Shown here piece by piece: positions 21,982 through 34,000 of a stretch of 64,000 nt of DNA. The position numbers and the translations under genes are program-made. The first letter of the stretch is position 1, and each line of letters opens with the position of its first letter. The notes under the pieces are model-generated. The model had not been told where the DNA came from. It did not search any database and saw only the letters and a list, made by a program, of their open reading frames with translations. Source of the stretch: Verrucomicrobia subdivision 3 bacterium UBA693 (GTDB lineage: Bacteria; Verrucomicrobiota; Verrucomicrobiia; Limisphaerales; UBA8199); assembly GCA_002298785.1 (NCBI GenBank), contig DBMR01000028.1:14767-78766 (forward strand). Direction: 5' to 3'.

Positions 21982-24918
21982 ATGAAACGTCTGTTAGCCC
22001 TGGCCTTTGTGGCGGGTGTGTTGGCCGTCACCGCGGTCGCCCAGCCTACCGATACTTACATCAATTACGGTGAGATCCAGGTGCCACCCAACAGCCCAAG
22101 TTTGCTGCAGATTGACGCGGTGAACTTCATCAACGAGGGCCCGTTCGTCTGGGTGAATACCAACCTGGTAATCAACTCCCAGCTTTGGGAACCGTCGAAC
22201 ACCCGGACCTACATCAACAACAACATCATGACCGGCATGCCGGGCTTCCGTTTTGACCGGGCGCCGTCCGGCAGTGGGGTGCGCGTGCCTTCCGACAGTT
22301 TCCGCAATAACGGCACGATTACGATCGACAGCAGCGATGCGCTGTTCTTCGGGTTTAACAACCTGTTTTTCCAGAATGGATTGCCGCAGATCAAAGTCTC
22401 CGCCACCAACATCGCAAATCCCGGAACGATTTTGCTCGGGGTTAATAGCGTGGCAAATTTTACTGGCGGAAACGTGGATTTGAGCGGCGGCCATATTAAC
22501 ATGGCCGACACCGGGACCAATCTGTTTTCCAATTTCCTCTTTTTTAACCAGGGATGGTTCGACGGTTACTGGGGTTTGGGGACCAACTTGAATCCGGCTC
22601 CTTATTTCAACGCGAACCCGCCGCTGACTCCGCCTCACCTGGTAACCAACCGCACCTACCTGCTCAGTTACGAGCAACTCGTCGGCAACAACAGCCTGAG
22701 TTACTACGATGAATCGATTGATGCAAGCGGTTCCAATCGCCTGGTGCGTGCCGTATTCGTGGTCAATACTAATGCCAACGTTAACATGAATGTCATTTTC
22801 CCCCCGGCGCAGTTCAATTTCGGCCTTGGGGACATCATCGTGAGCTGGCAGATGCTCTCGCGCAATCAGTTGGGCACTACGACTAATTACATGTATCTGT
22901 TCGACGATTTCGGGATGACGACGAACTTCTTCGTCTACCTGAACGGGTTTACCAGCGCCTTTTACACTTTTATCCCGGCCAATTACAGCTTTTTCCTGGG
23001 TGGGCCGTTCTTCTTTGGTAACCCCTCCACGCCTCAAATTATTCCGGCCGGCACGCTGAACAGCGCAAACGCCAACGCGCAATATTCCGCTTATCAGGCC
23101 ATTTTTAACTCGAGCGCGCAGTTGGTCGCGGACGTTGTGGGGCAGGACGTCACCAATATGGCGGGGCGAATTGATATCAATGCGAGCAAATTCCTCGACT
23201 TGACCGATGCCTCGATTTCAAGCGCCAGCTATCTATCCCTAAGATCCACCAATCATTTCGGCGGCAGCCCAGGCGCGGATATCTCGGCGCCCTGGTCGGA
23301 CATTAACCTTAGAATCACGAATGGCTTCTTCGCGGTAACCAACCTGCTACGGCCGACCGTGCCGAAGCGCGAGGGAACGGTTGAACTGTATAGCCAGCGC
23401 TGGACGAATTCGGTGGGTGGACTGACGAACTCGTATCACGTGCTGTTCGTCCAATCCCGCATCGCTACTGAAGCCCCGAGCCGGGTGCAGGATTTGACCC
23501 TGCGCGTTACCAATACCCTCGGAGGCGATGACAATCTCATCATCAATGATACTTTGAATGTGACCCGGAACCTGATGTTGGAAGCCAGCAGGATCACGGT
23601 CGCCACAAATGATATCGATGCCTTGCTGCCTGCCGGCGCGCTGAACTTCACCGGTCCGGGCATTGTTTGGCCGACCGCGACCCCGCGGCTGCAATATTTC
23701 ACCAACCAGGGGACGGTGTTCAGCCAGAACGCCATGTTCTTCGGCGGTCAACGGATTTCACCGTACTACACCAGTAACTTCACCCAACCCTATTGGCAGT
23801 TCATCAATTCCGGTACCATCACCAACGCGGCCAGCATTATTTCGGCGACCAACGTGCTCAATCGCGGCAGTGTCATGGGCCGCTCTGGCAACGTGGAATT
23901 GCAGAACAACTTGTCGGCGATCCTGACCAACGGCGGCTTCTATGCTCCGTTCGGGTCGGTCAAAATCGAGAGCGCCAGCATTTTGGCGAGCAATTACAGC
24001 ATCGTGGCGGGGAATGCACTCAGCCTGACAATTACCAACCAGCTTGACGACGGCAGCATCGCCGGGTCGGTGGATACGATAACTAACAAGAACGACTGGA
24101 TCGTGGGCGGTGGGGGCGTGGCGCTGAATATTGCGCCGTCAAAGGCCAGTTTGTTGGGGACGACCATCAGCAACACCACCCTCACCACCGGGCAACGGGT
24201 GCCTATCAAATGGGCGGCCCAAGACCGCGGAGCTACTCCGGCGGGCTTCACGGGTAATGCCGGTGTGGGCCGCTTGATCCTGGACGGTGCGACAAACTCG
24301 ATCTTCCAATTTGCGGGTGCGGCCCCGAATTCGGCGATTTACGTCGACTCCTTGGAGTTGCGGAACTGGACCGGATATAAGCGGGATGCGGCCGGCAACT
24401 TCAGCGGACTCTCCGCCGACGCCAATATCAAGGTCTACTTCGGCCAGGCCATGGCCAACGGCGTCTCGGTCGCGGAGAAGCTTGATGGCAAGAACGGTGG
24501 CCGCTTCATTTGGGTGAGCAGCTACAACACCGGTTTCTACTCGTCGACGAATGTGGTTTACCCCGATGGCACCACCAATCGGCTTAACACCGCCCTGGTG
24601 ACTAGTTGTGATTTGGATAGCGATCATGACGGGATCGTGAATTGCCAGGATCCTTCCCCCATTCCGATCCTTTCACCGGCCGGCCTGAACTTGACGGTAG
24701 GCTACGCGGCCCAACCGAGCGCGCAGGCGGTGATTGCCTGGACGACGGTGCCGTATTCGCTGAATTACCTGCTAACGGCCTCGTCGCCGACCGCCACCAA
24801 TTGGACGGTGGTGACGAACTTTATCCAGGGGGCGAACGGGGGGCGGGTGACGGTTGCGGATCCGATCCCGGCGAAGTCCGGCCCGAGATATTATCGGGTG
24901 CGCGTGGACGGGCCCTAG
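21982..24918 (+). CDS. Large secreted beta-rich protein with thrombospondin-3-like motif and shared C-terminal domain
   Basis: 978 aa. Clear signal peptide (LLALAFVAGVLAVTAVA). The body is rich in Asn, Thr, Ser and aromatic residues in short alternating strands with NxGTI-type turns (FRNNGTITIDSSDALFFG, NSGTITNAASIIS). This suggests a beta-helix or filament-like fold related to adhesins. Near residue 875 there is a DSDHDGIVNCQDPSP motif, a thrombospondin type 3 Ca2+-binding pattern. It then enters the shared C-terminal domain (AVIAWTTVPYSLNYLL) ending YYRVRVDGP. The start at 21982 has a purine-rich GAGAGCAAAAGA upstream. Exact function unknown; an adhesin or sheath component is inferred. Confidence 0.75.
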   Translation: MKRLLALAFVAGVLAVTAVAQPTDTYINYGEIQVPPNSPSLLQIDAVNFINEGPFVWVNTNLVINSQLWEPSNTRTYINNNIMTGMPGFRFDRAPSGSGVRVPSDSFRNNGTITIDSSDALFFGFNNLFFQNGLPQIKVSATNIANPGTILLGVNSVANFTGGNVDLSGGHINMADTGTNLFSNFLFFNQGWFDGYWGLGTNLNPAPYFNANPPLTPPHLVTNRTYLLSYEQLVGNNSLSYYDESIDASGSNRLVRAVFVVNTNANVNMNVIFPPAQFNFGLGDIIVSWQMLSRNQLGTTTNYMYLFDDFGMTTNFFVYLNGFTSAFYTFIPANYSFFLGGPFFFGNPSTPQIIPAGTLNSANANAQYSAYQAIFNSSAQLVADVVGQDVTNMAGRIDINASKFLDLTDASISSASYLSLRSTNHFGGSPGADISAPWSDINLRITNGFFAVTNLLRPTVPKREGTVELYSQRWTNSVGGLTNSYHVLFVQSRIATEAPSRVQDLTLRVTNTLGGDDNLIINDTLNVTRNLMLEASRITVATNDIDALLPAGALNFTGPGIVWPTATPRLQYFTNQGTVFSQNAMFFGGQRISPYYTSNFTQPYWQFINSGTITNAASIISATNVLNRGSVMGRSGNVELQNNLSAILTNGGFYAPFGSVKIESASILASNYSIVAGNALSLTITNQLDDGSIAGSVDTITNKNDWIVGGGGVALNIAPSKASLLGTTISNTTLTTGQRVPIKWAAQDRGATPAGFTGNAGVGRLILDGATNSIFQFAGAAPNSAIYVDSLELRNWTGYKRDAAGNFSGLSADANIKVYFGQAMANGVSVAEKLDGKNGGRFIWVSSYNTGFYSSTNVVYPDGTTNRLNTALVTSCDLDSDHDGIVNCQDPSPIPILSPAGLNLTVGYAAQPSAQAVIAWTTVPYSLNYLLTASSPTATNWTVVTNFIQGANGGRVTVADPIPAKSGPRYYRVRVDGP

Positions 24919-25039
24919 GTGCGGCGCGGGCTAGACGCGCGGCGGGGTGAACGGGTTTGAAAATGCGGGGTGGTCTTGTGGGCCGCCCCGCGGATTTAAG
25001 CGGCTGGTGTGTTTGAACAGCAATTTCTGTAGGTGTGCT

Positions 25040-28000
25040 ATGCTTAGAAATCGAATCAGTGAGTTTGTAGGCGGGCGCGGCGGTGTGGCGCCTTTAGTGG
25101 TGGCGGCCTTCCTGGCGCTGTGGACCCTTCCCGCGCAGGCGCAAGTGACCAATACGCCCCCGCCGAACGACAACTTTACAAACGCGCAAGTGCTGGTGGG
25201 TGAAACCGGTGTGGTCCCCGGCGACAACACCGGCGCCACCTTGCAGGTGGGCGAGACCAATGTGCTGGCCGGAGTGCCTGTGGGCGCCTCGATCTGGTAC
25301 AAGTGGACTGCCACCAACGATGGCACCTACACGTTCGACACCTCGGCGAGTTTGATCGACACGGTGATGGGAGTTTTCACCGGCACTAACGTGGCCGCAC
25401 TCACCACGCTGGCGGCCAACGATGACTTTGGCGGGACCTTCCAGAGCAGCGTGAGTTTTGTCGCCACCAACGGTGGAACCTATTACATCGGTGTTTACGG
25501 CTGGGATTTTGCGCTCTTCGGCGGCGAACTCCAAATGGGAAAGATTTTCCTGCACTGGGCGGCGGGGAGTCCGCTGACGGCGGCGGTTAAAGCGGGGGAT
25601 TTTCACTTCACGCGAACCGTCTTCCCGATCAGCGAATATGACTCCTTCGCACCCACGGCGGCTTATATGGACGCCATGGTGGGCCGCGCGACTGTGACCC
25701 GGTCGGGTGGGTCTGCCGGGAGGGTGTACGTCGGGTATTCCATCACGAACAGCTATTATACCAACCAACTAAGCTACGATATCTTTGGAACAAATATCAC
25801 TTACGCCAGCGGAAATATTGAGAAGTACACCAACTACCTGGTCGGGGCACGCATTCAAACCTACTCGTTCAATCAGTATGTTTATTTCGATCCCATCACC
25901 AACGGATACTTCACTAACGTCATTGGCGGCCAGACAAACGGTGGCGAGTACCTGGTCCTGCCGACCCTGGTCAATTCCAACTTCACCTACTCGGTTACGA
26001 ACGGCACGGCCGTAGATAATTACGAGGTCTTTTATTATGCCGCCAATGTGAAGGAAGTGGTGCCTTCGGCCTTTGCCCGCGACCCGCTGAAACCAGGCGG
26101 CATTTGGGATTACATCGCGGTGTCAAACGTTTTGGCGTTCGACGACTTCCAGATGAGCGCGGATATCTTCCCCACCATCACTCCGCGCCGGATGCAATTC
26201 GGGCCGAACATGAAACCCATGGTCAACCCCTTGTTGCTCGTGACGCTCACCGAAGTGGCGTTGGATCCCTTGGAATCGTCCGATATTGCACGGCCAACCA
26301 TCAGCCAGAACACGAGCTTTGTGAACATCATGAACGCGCGGGTGTTGCCCAACATGGGCGTGCCCGGCACGAACGTGTTTAACTTCGAGCGCTCGACGAT
26401 GCAATGCAAGGAAGACGTGCGTGGTGTCGGCGTGGCCCGCATCCATGTTTATCGCACCACCGCCGACCCGAATCCCTCGGGCAGTTCTGTGCCGTATCGC
26501 ATCGATTACCTCTATCCGTACGATAACGACCATAACCTGTTCGACATCTCCCGATTCGAATTTGCTTTGCAGGCCGGCTCGGAGTACGCCACCCCGGACA
26601 AACCCAGCCGCAAGTATGGCCCCAACGCCGACTTCACTTCCGTTTCCGGCACACTGGACTTCGGAGCGACCGAATTTGATAAGTGGATCGATATCCCGAT
26701 CAACGACGATACCCGGGTCGAGTTCAATGAGGATTTGCTCGTTCAGCTCTACTTCCCCGATCCGCCGCCCACCGACAAGTGGCTGGGCAACGTGCGGACC
26801 TGTGTGCTGACGATCCTGTTTGATGATCAACCGGCGGGGGCGCTGGATCGAGATCACAACAAGGACAGTAATTCGGATACAAGCCCGCCGTACAACGCCT
26901 ATCCGGGTGCCAATAGCACGGTGTATTCGGTGGCGGTGCAAACCGATGGCAGCACCTTGTTGGCTGGCGACTTTACTAGCTTTAACACGGTACCTCGCAA
27001 CCGCATCGCGCGGATGAAGCTCGACGGCCAGATCGATCTGAGCTTCAACCCCGGAGATGGCGCGGACCAGTTCATCAGCACCATGCAGTATGACACGCAA
27101 GGCCGCATCCTGATCGGTGGCGCGTTTTCGTCCTACAACCGCACCACCCGCAACGGCGTGGCGCGGCTTCAAAACAGCGGCAGCCTGGATTTGAGTTTTG
27201 CTCCGGGATTGGGCGCGAACAACACCGTGTGGGCTCTGGCCCAGGCGGGTGACGGCACGATTTACATTGCGGGCGACTTCACGATGGTGAATGGCACCAA
27301 CCGCAACCATCTGGCCCGGCTGTTGGCCGACGGCTCATTGGATTCTACCTTTAATCCCGGGTTGGGAACGGATGGTTCAATCTACGCGCTGGCGGTGCAG
27401 GGCGATGGGCGGGTAGTTATTGGCGGGCAATTCTCACAATATGGCAGTGCGGCTCGTAGTTGCCTGGCACGGGTGAATGGGGATGGTACCTTGGACGATT
27501 CGTTTAATCCCCGCAGCGCCGCGGGTGGCCCTTACCCGGCGGTGTATTCTCTGGCCCTTCAGGGCAGCAAGATCCTCGTCGGCGGCATTTTTGACAGCAT
27601 GTATGGCATCGCGCGCGCAAACCTCGCGCGGATGAACCAGGACGGATCGCTGGATCTGGGCTTTGACCCTGGCAGCGGAACGGACGGTGGCGTCTACAGT
27701 ATCTTGCTTCAAACGGATGGCAAAGTGCTGATCGGCGGGAATTTCACGGTATACAACGAGACTCGCCGGGTTGGCATCGCCCGCTTGTATACGGACGGCT
27801 TGCTGGACACGACGTTCATGGATACGGCCTACAACCAATTTGCGGGCATCCCGACCAGCTATTGGAACCCGATGGTTGAGCCAAAGAATTTTGTTTACAG
27901 CATGTCCCTCCAGGGCGACGGCAAAGTCATCATTGGTGGCAGCTTCGAACGTGTGGGCGGTGGCATTGCCCGCGACGACATTCATCCGCGACGGAATGTG

Positions 28001-31000
28001 GCGCGGCTGATTGGCGGCGAGACGCCCGGGCCGGGAAATATCGAACTGGCCAACACCGACTACTCGGCGGACATTCCGCCCGTCACCAGCCCTGTCAACC
28101 CGGTGTTCATTCGGATGAACCGGTTGAACGGCAACCTTGGGCCGGCAACGGTCTCCATCGCTCCCTCGCCGCTCGATCCGGGTCCCGGCGCGGCCATGAC
28201 CGATGTGGATTATGCCTTTGATGCGGGTACCTATGGCGATCCCACCTGGACGGTTACCTATCCCTATCCGACCTGGCAGTTGAGCGACGGAACTTGGGGG
28301 CAGAATAACGGGTTTAGCGACACAGTTGATCCGACCTATGTGCAGGCAATAACGGCCAACGATGTCTATGTCAGCGTGCTGGCAAGCACCAATCGCGGGA
28401 ATCGACAATTGGGCTTCGAATTAAGCTCGCCCCGCAGCTCGTTCCAACTGGGTGGCGAGGAAATTCCTTTGGGTGTGGCGTTAGGTCGCCAGCATGCCAT
28501 GCTGACCATGGTTGACGGTTCCCGCACTCCGGGTGTCATCACTTTCGCGAGCACCAACTATATCGTGAATGAAGGCACGAACGCCTATATCACGGTCATC
28601 CGGACCAATGGCACCGACAACCGGATCACGGTGCAATACGGTACCGCGAACCTCGGTGCGACCAATGGCGTGAATTACATCGGCATCACCAATACCCTGG
28701 TGTTCAACGCCGGTGTAACCAGCCAGACCTTTACGATCACGACCAAGAGCCGTCCGCAGGTGGAAAAGAACCAAACGGTGCTGTTGAAGCTGTTCAATCC
28801 ATCGGCGGGAGTAACCCTCGGCGCTTCCAACGCGGTGCTGACGATTGTGGATAAGGACGTCACCGGAGGTTATGTGGAATTTACCTCGGCCACCTATTCA
28901 ACGAATGAAACCGCTCCCGCGGCGGTGGTGGCCGTGACCCGGTTGGGAAGCAGCGCCGGCTCACTCTCGGTACAATTTACGACCGTCAACAGCAACGCCC
29001 TTGCCGGGGTAAATTATGCCGCGGTAAGCACGAACCTCACGTGGGCTAATGGCGACGTTGGTCCCAAGTATATTCCGATCCCCGTGACTCGGGACGGGCT
29101 GTACGAAGACCCGAATTTCCTGACGGTGGGCTTGCTGCTCTCGAATCCGAAGCTCAACGGCAATCTCAGCCCAGTCTCTTTTGGGCTGAAAACGAACGCG
29201 TTGCTAACGATCGTCAACGCGGATTTCCGCGGCCAGCTCGCCTTTGGCGTACCCACCTATACGGTAAATGAAAATGGTGGTCCGGCCATCGTGACGGTGA
29301 ATCGCACCGGCGGCAGTGCGGAAGCAATCTCGGTCCATTTCGCTGCGACCGCTGGTACCGCGTTTCCGGGCATCGACTTCATGCCGACGAACGGAACTTT
29401 GTTCTTCGCGCCGGGAGAATTGAGCAAGAGTTTTGCGGTGGGGATCATTGACAACCTGGTGGTGGATCCGCCGGGTCGCTTTGCCACGCTGACCCTGAGT
29501 GCGCCCTCTACGACGAATCTGATCAGCAACCCCACCTCGATTATCGAAATCGTGGACGACGAAAGCTATAACCAACCTCCGGGCGGCTTTGACGACACGA
29601 CCGATCCAGCCCTGGGCGCGAATGGCAATGTGCTGGCCCTGGCGCTTCAGCCTGATGGGCGAATCCTGTTGGCCGGTGAATTCAACCGGGTCAACGACAC
29701 GGTTCGCAACCGGATCGCCCGGTTGGAAGCGGATGGCTCGCTGGATTCGAAATTCGGCGGATTTTCCGCGACGAGCGGCGCTAACGACACCGTTCAGACC
29801 ATCACGGTCCAGAGCGACGGTCGGATTCTGATCGGCGGTGTCTTTACTGTGGTCAATGGCGTTCCGCGCAATTACTTGTCTCGCCTGAACTATGACGGCT
29901 CGACCGATTCCACGTTCAACCCCGGAGCCGGGCCTGAGAATGCTGTGCTCGCTTCCGGCGAAGTGATGTTGGGTGGTCAGCGTAAGTTGCTGGTTGGCGG
30001 TTCGTTCCTGACTTACAACGGTACCCCGCGCAACTACCTGGTGCGGTTGAACGATGACGGAAGTGTTGACGCCGGCTTTAACTCGGCCCTGGCGCCGAAC
30101 GGAGCGGTTCATACCATCCTGGTCATGACCGACGGCAGCGCCATTATTGGCGGTGACTTCACCACGATTAATGGAGTGCTGCGGAATCGTCTGGCCCGCA
30201 TCACCCCGGACGGCAACCTTGACACCACCTTCGACACCGGCGCCGGCGCCGATGGCTCCGTGCGCGCACTCGCCTTGCAGGCCGATGGCCGGATCCTGGT
30301 CGGTGGCGCGTTTGCAAACCTCAACAATGTTCCCGCCAATCGCATCGGTCGGCTCCTGGGGAACGGGGCCGTGGATACCACCTTCAACACGGGGGTTGGC
30401 GCGAATGATATCGTGGCCACCATCGCGGTGCAAAACGACACGCGCATCCTCCTGGGCGGTGAATTCACCGCGTGCAATGGCGTGACCCGGCATCGCCTGA
30501 CTCGGCTGAACAGCGATGGATCGGTGGACACTACGATCAACTTCGGGGCGGGCGCGGACAGTTTCATTGCTTCCATGCTCCTGCAACCGGATGGCCGCAT
30601 CGTCATCGGCGGCGGATTCACTTCCTGGGACAGCCATACAGCCAATCACATTGCCCGGGTTAATGGTGGCAGCGTGACGGGGTCGGGCAGCCTGGAGTTT
30701 ACAGAAACTCAATACGTGGTGGATGAGAATTCCACCAATGCCTTTGTCACGGTTCGGCGCCGTGGCGGCACAAGCGGCACGGCTGACAATCCTAATGTTT
30801 CCGTGCTCCTCAGCACCACCGATGGCACTGCCGTCGCCGGCTCAAATTACCTGAGCGTGGTCACCAACATTGTGTTTCCGCCGGGCGAAGTGTTGCGCAC
30901 GGTTGCAATCCCGGTGATTCGCGATTATGCCATCACTCCGGATTTGACCGTGCAACTGACGCTGTCGAACCCCAGCCCCAATGTTCCGGGCGGGCCGCAA

Positions 31001-34000
31001 TTGGGAAATATTGGCACCTCGACCTTGGTTCTGCTGAACGATGATAGCGCGGTTAGTTTCTCGTCGGCGGACTACATGCGGAACGAGAATGCCTTGGAAG
31101 GCTCGGCTACGATCAACATTTATCGCACGGGCAGCAGCCGGGGCGTGGCGACGGTGGATTTCCTGACGACTACCAATGGTACGGCCATCGCAGGCACCAA
31201 TTATCTGCCTGTCGCCGAACAGGTCCGGTTTGCTGATGGTCAGACCAACGCGTTCGTTTATGTGCCGTTGATCTATGATCCGAGTGCCAAGGGCAATGTC
31301 ACCGTGGCGATGGAGTTGACGAATTCCTTCAACGCCCTCCTGTTCAGTCCGTCCTCCGCGACGCTCACGATCGTGGACGTGGATCGGATGCCTGGACAGT
31401 TCATGTTCGCCCAAACGAACTTCCTGGTGAGCGAGGCTGGGGGTTACGCCCAGGTGCAGGTAATTCGCACCAATGGCCGCTCCGGAACGGTGAGCGTGAA
31501 TTTCAGCACTGGTGGCGGAACCGCCACTCCGAATGTGAAGTATGGCAGCACCAATGGGGTGCTGGTCTTCTCGGACGGTGAAATCAGCAAGGTCATTGGG
31601 GTGCCGATTCTCCAGAACACAACGGTGGAGAATAACCAATTCTTCTATGTTAATCTGTCGAATCCCACCGGTGGCTCGACTATTCTTGATCCGGTGAGCG
31701 TGCCGGTCACGATCCTGGACGACGATGTGGGGGTGGCCTTCTCCAGCCCGATTTACATCGCGCCGGAGAAATCTGGTTCGGCGACGCTGACCGTCACCCG
31801 GGTGGGTACCAATGGCGTGACCACGGTCACTTACGCGACCACCAATGCTACCGCCTTGGCAGGGACAAACTACATTGCCACTACTGGTGTGTTGAGCTTC
31901 ACCAACGGCGAATCCATCAAGACCTTCACCATCGGCCTTTTCCGTGATCCGCGAGTGACGGGCGACTTGTCGTTTAACGTGAATCTGTTGAATCCGTCGG
32001 CTCCGGCGCAGGTGTTCAATCCGAGCACCGCGACGGTGGTCATTCTCGACGCTGATCCGGGCGTTGCTTTCACGAACTCGGTGTTCGGCGTCAACAAGAG
32101 CGGCACGAACGTGTTGATCTCCGTTTATCGCACGAATGCCAATACCGGCGATATCACGGTTCGCTACAACACGTTTGATCAGACGGCTATCAAAGGCATC
32201 GACTACGGCGACACCAGCGGCGAGCTCACGTTCAGCAACGGCGTGGCGCTGCAGACGTTTAGTGTGCCGATCATCAACAACCGGTTGGTGCAGTCCGATG
32301 TCACCTTCGGCTTGCGCTTGTTCAATCCGTCGTCCGGTACGCAGATTCTGGATCCGGGCTTTGCGACGGTATATATCACGAACGACCTTTCCGGCGTGGC
32401 CTTCTCCGCGCCGTCCTATAGCGTGAAAGAAAACGGGGTGAATGCCACCATCACGGTCCTGCGCACCGGGGCAACCAACAATACCGTGTCGGTGGATTAC
32501 AAAACCACAGACGGTTCCGCGCTGGCGGGGATTGGTTACCAGCTCACCGCCGGCAGCCTGGTGTTTACCAATGGTGAGACAGTCAAGTCCTTCAGCGTGC
32601 CGATCATCGATAACACTCTGCTCGAAGGGGACAAATACTTCCTGTTGAACCTGTTTAACCCCGGCGGGAACGTGGTGGTCACCGATCCCAGCGCCGCAGT
32701 GGTGAACATTCTGGAAAACGACGGCAGCCTGGTAGTGCCTGCGGGCGCCGCGCTGTTGTCGGAGAGCGGCCCGGTCAACGGGGTGATCGACACCAACGAA
32801 ACCGTGACCTTGCTCTTCGGATTGCGCAATGCCTCCGGCACGAACACGGTGAATCTGACGGCAACGCTGCTCGTAACCAATGGCGTTAGCAGCCCCAGCG
32901 GCAGCCAGACTTACGGGGCTCTCGCGGTGCATGGGACGTCGGTTTCGCGTCCGTTTACCTTCACCGCCAACGGAACGAACGGTCAGGCCATCTCGGCCGT
33001 GTTCCGCCTGGTTGACGGCCTGGCAACAAACTATGTCTCCTTCCCGTTTGCCCTGGGGCGGGTGGTGAACTCGTATTCGAACGGGACGGCGATCGTTATC
33101 AACGACAAGACGAATGCGACTCCGTATCCGGCCTTCATCAATGTGAGCGGTCTGGCTGGTTTGGTGACCAAAGCCACGGTCACTATCACGAACCTGAACC
33201 ACACCGCACCGGGAGACATTAGCATGCTGTTGGTTTCGCCAACGGGTCAGAAGACCTACCTCATGTCGAAGGCGGGAGCCAATAACATGGTCCGGAACGC
33301 CACGCTGACCTTTGACGATGACTCCGCGTTCAACGTGTCCAAGACGCAAATTCTGAGCGGTGTTTACAAGCCGACGTCTTACGCGGTGGCGACGCCGCCG
33401 TTCACGGTGCCCGCGCCACCGGGACCGTATGCGACAAACCTGGCCGTGTTCAACGGCTACAATCCGAACGGCAACTGGTCGCTGTATGTTATCGACGACA
33501 GCCAATTGGATACTGGTGTGATCTCTAACGGGTGGTCTCTCAATCTCACCACCGGGGGACCGGTACCGCCTGCGGCAGACCTCGGCCTGACGCTGAGTGC
33601 CTCCACAAATATCGTGGTGGCCACCAGCAACCTCACCTACACCCTGACCGTGACCAATTACGGGCCTTCTTTGGCCAGCAACGTGGTGGTTAGCGACACG
33701 CTGCCGTTGGGCGGGGTCTATCTGTCGGGAAGTGCGACGGCGGGATCTGCCACCACGAACGCCGCCGGGGCCTTGGTTTGGACCGTCGGGAATTTGGCCA
33801 AGGACACCGGGGCGAAATTCACCTTCGGCGTGCAGGTCAATTTGGCTGGCAGCGTGACCAACTCCGCGGTCGTCGCCTCCGACACTCGTGACCCGAATCC
33901 GGACGATGACTACGTGGAAGCGGTCGCGGCGGTCGTGACCCCGGCGGCGGACTTGGCGCTCGGGTTGTCGGGTACTCCCAATCCTTTGATGTTGGGTGGA

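Noticed and set aside
30842..33505. An 887-codon open frame antisense to the giant Calx-beta protein
   Set aside because: His/Arg/Val-rich composition typical of a frame opposite GC-rich coding DNA. The sense frame has clear domains throughout.
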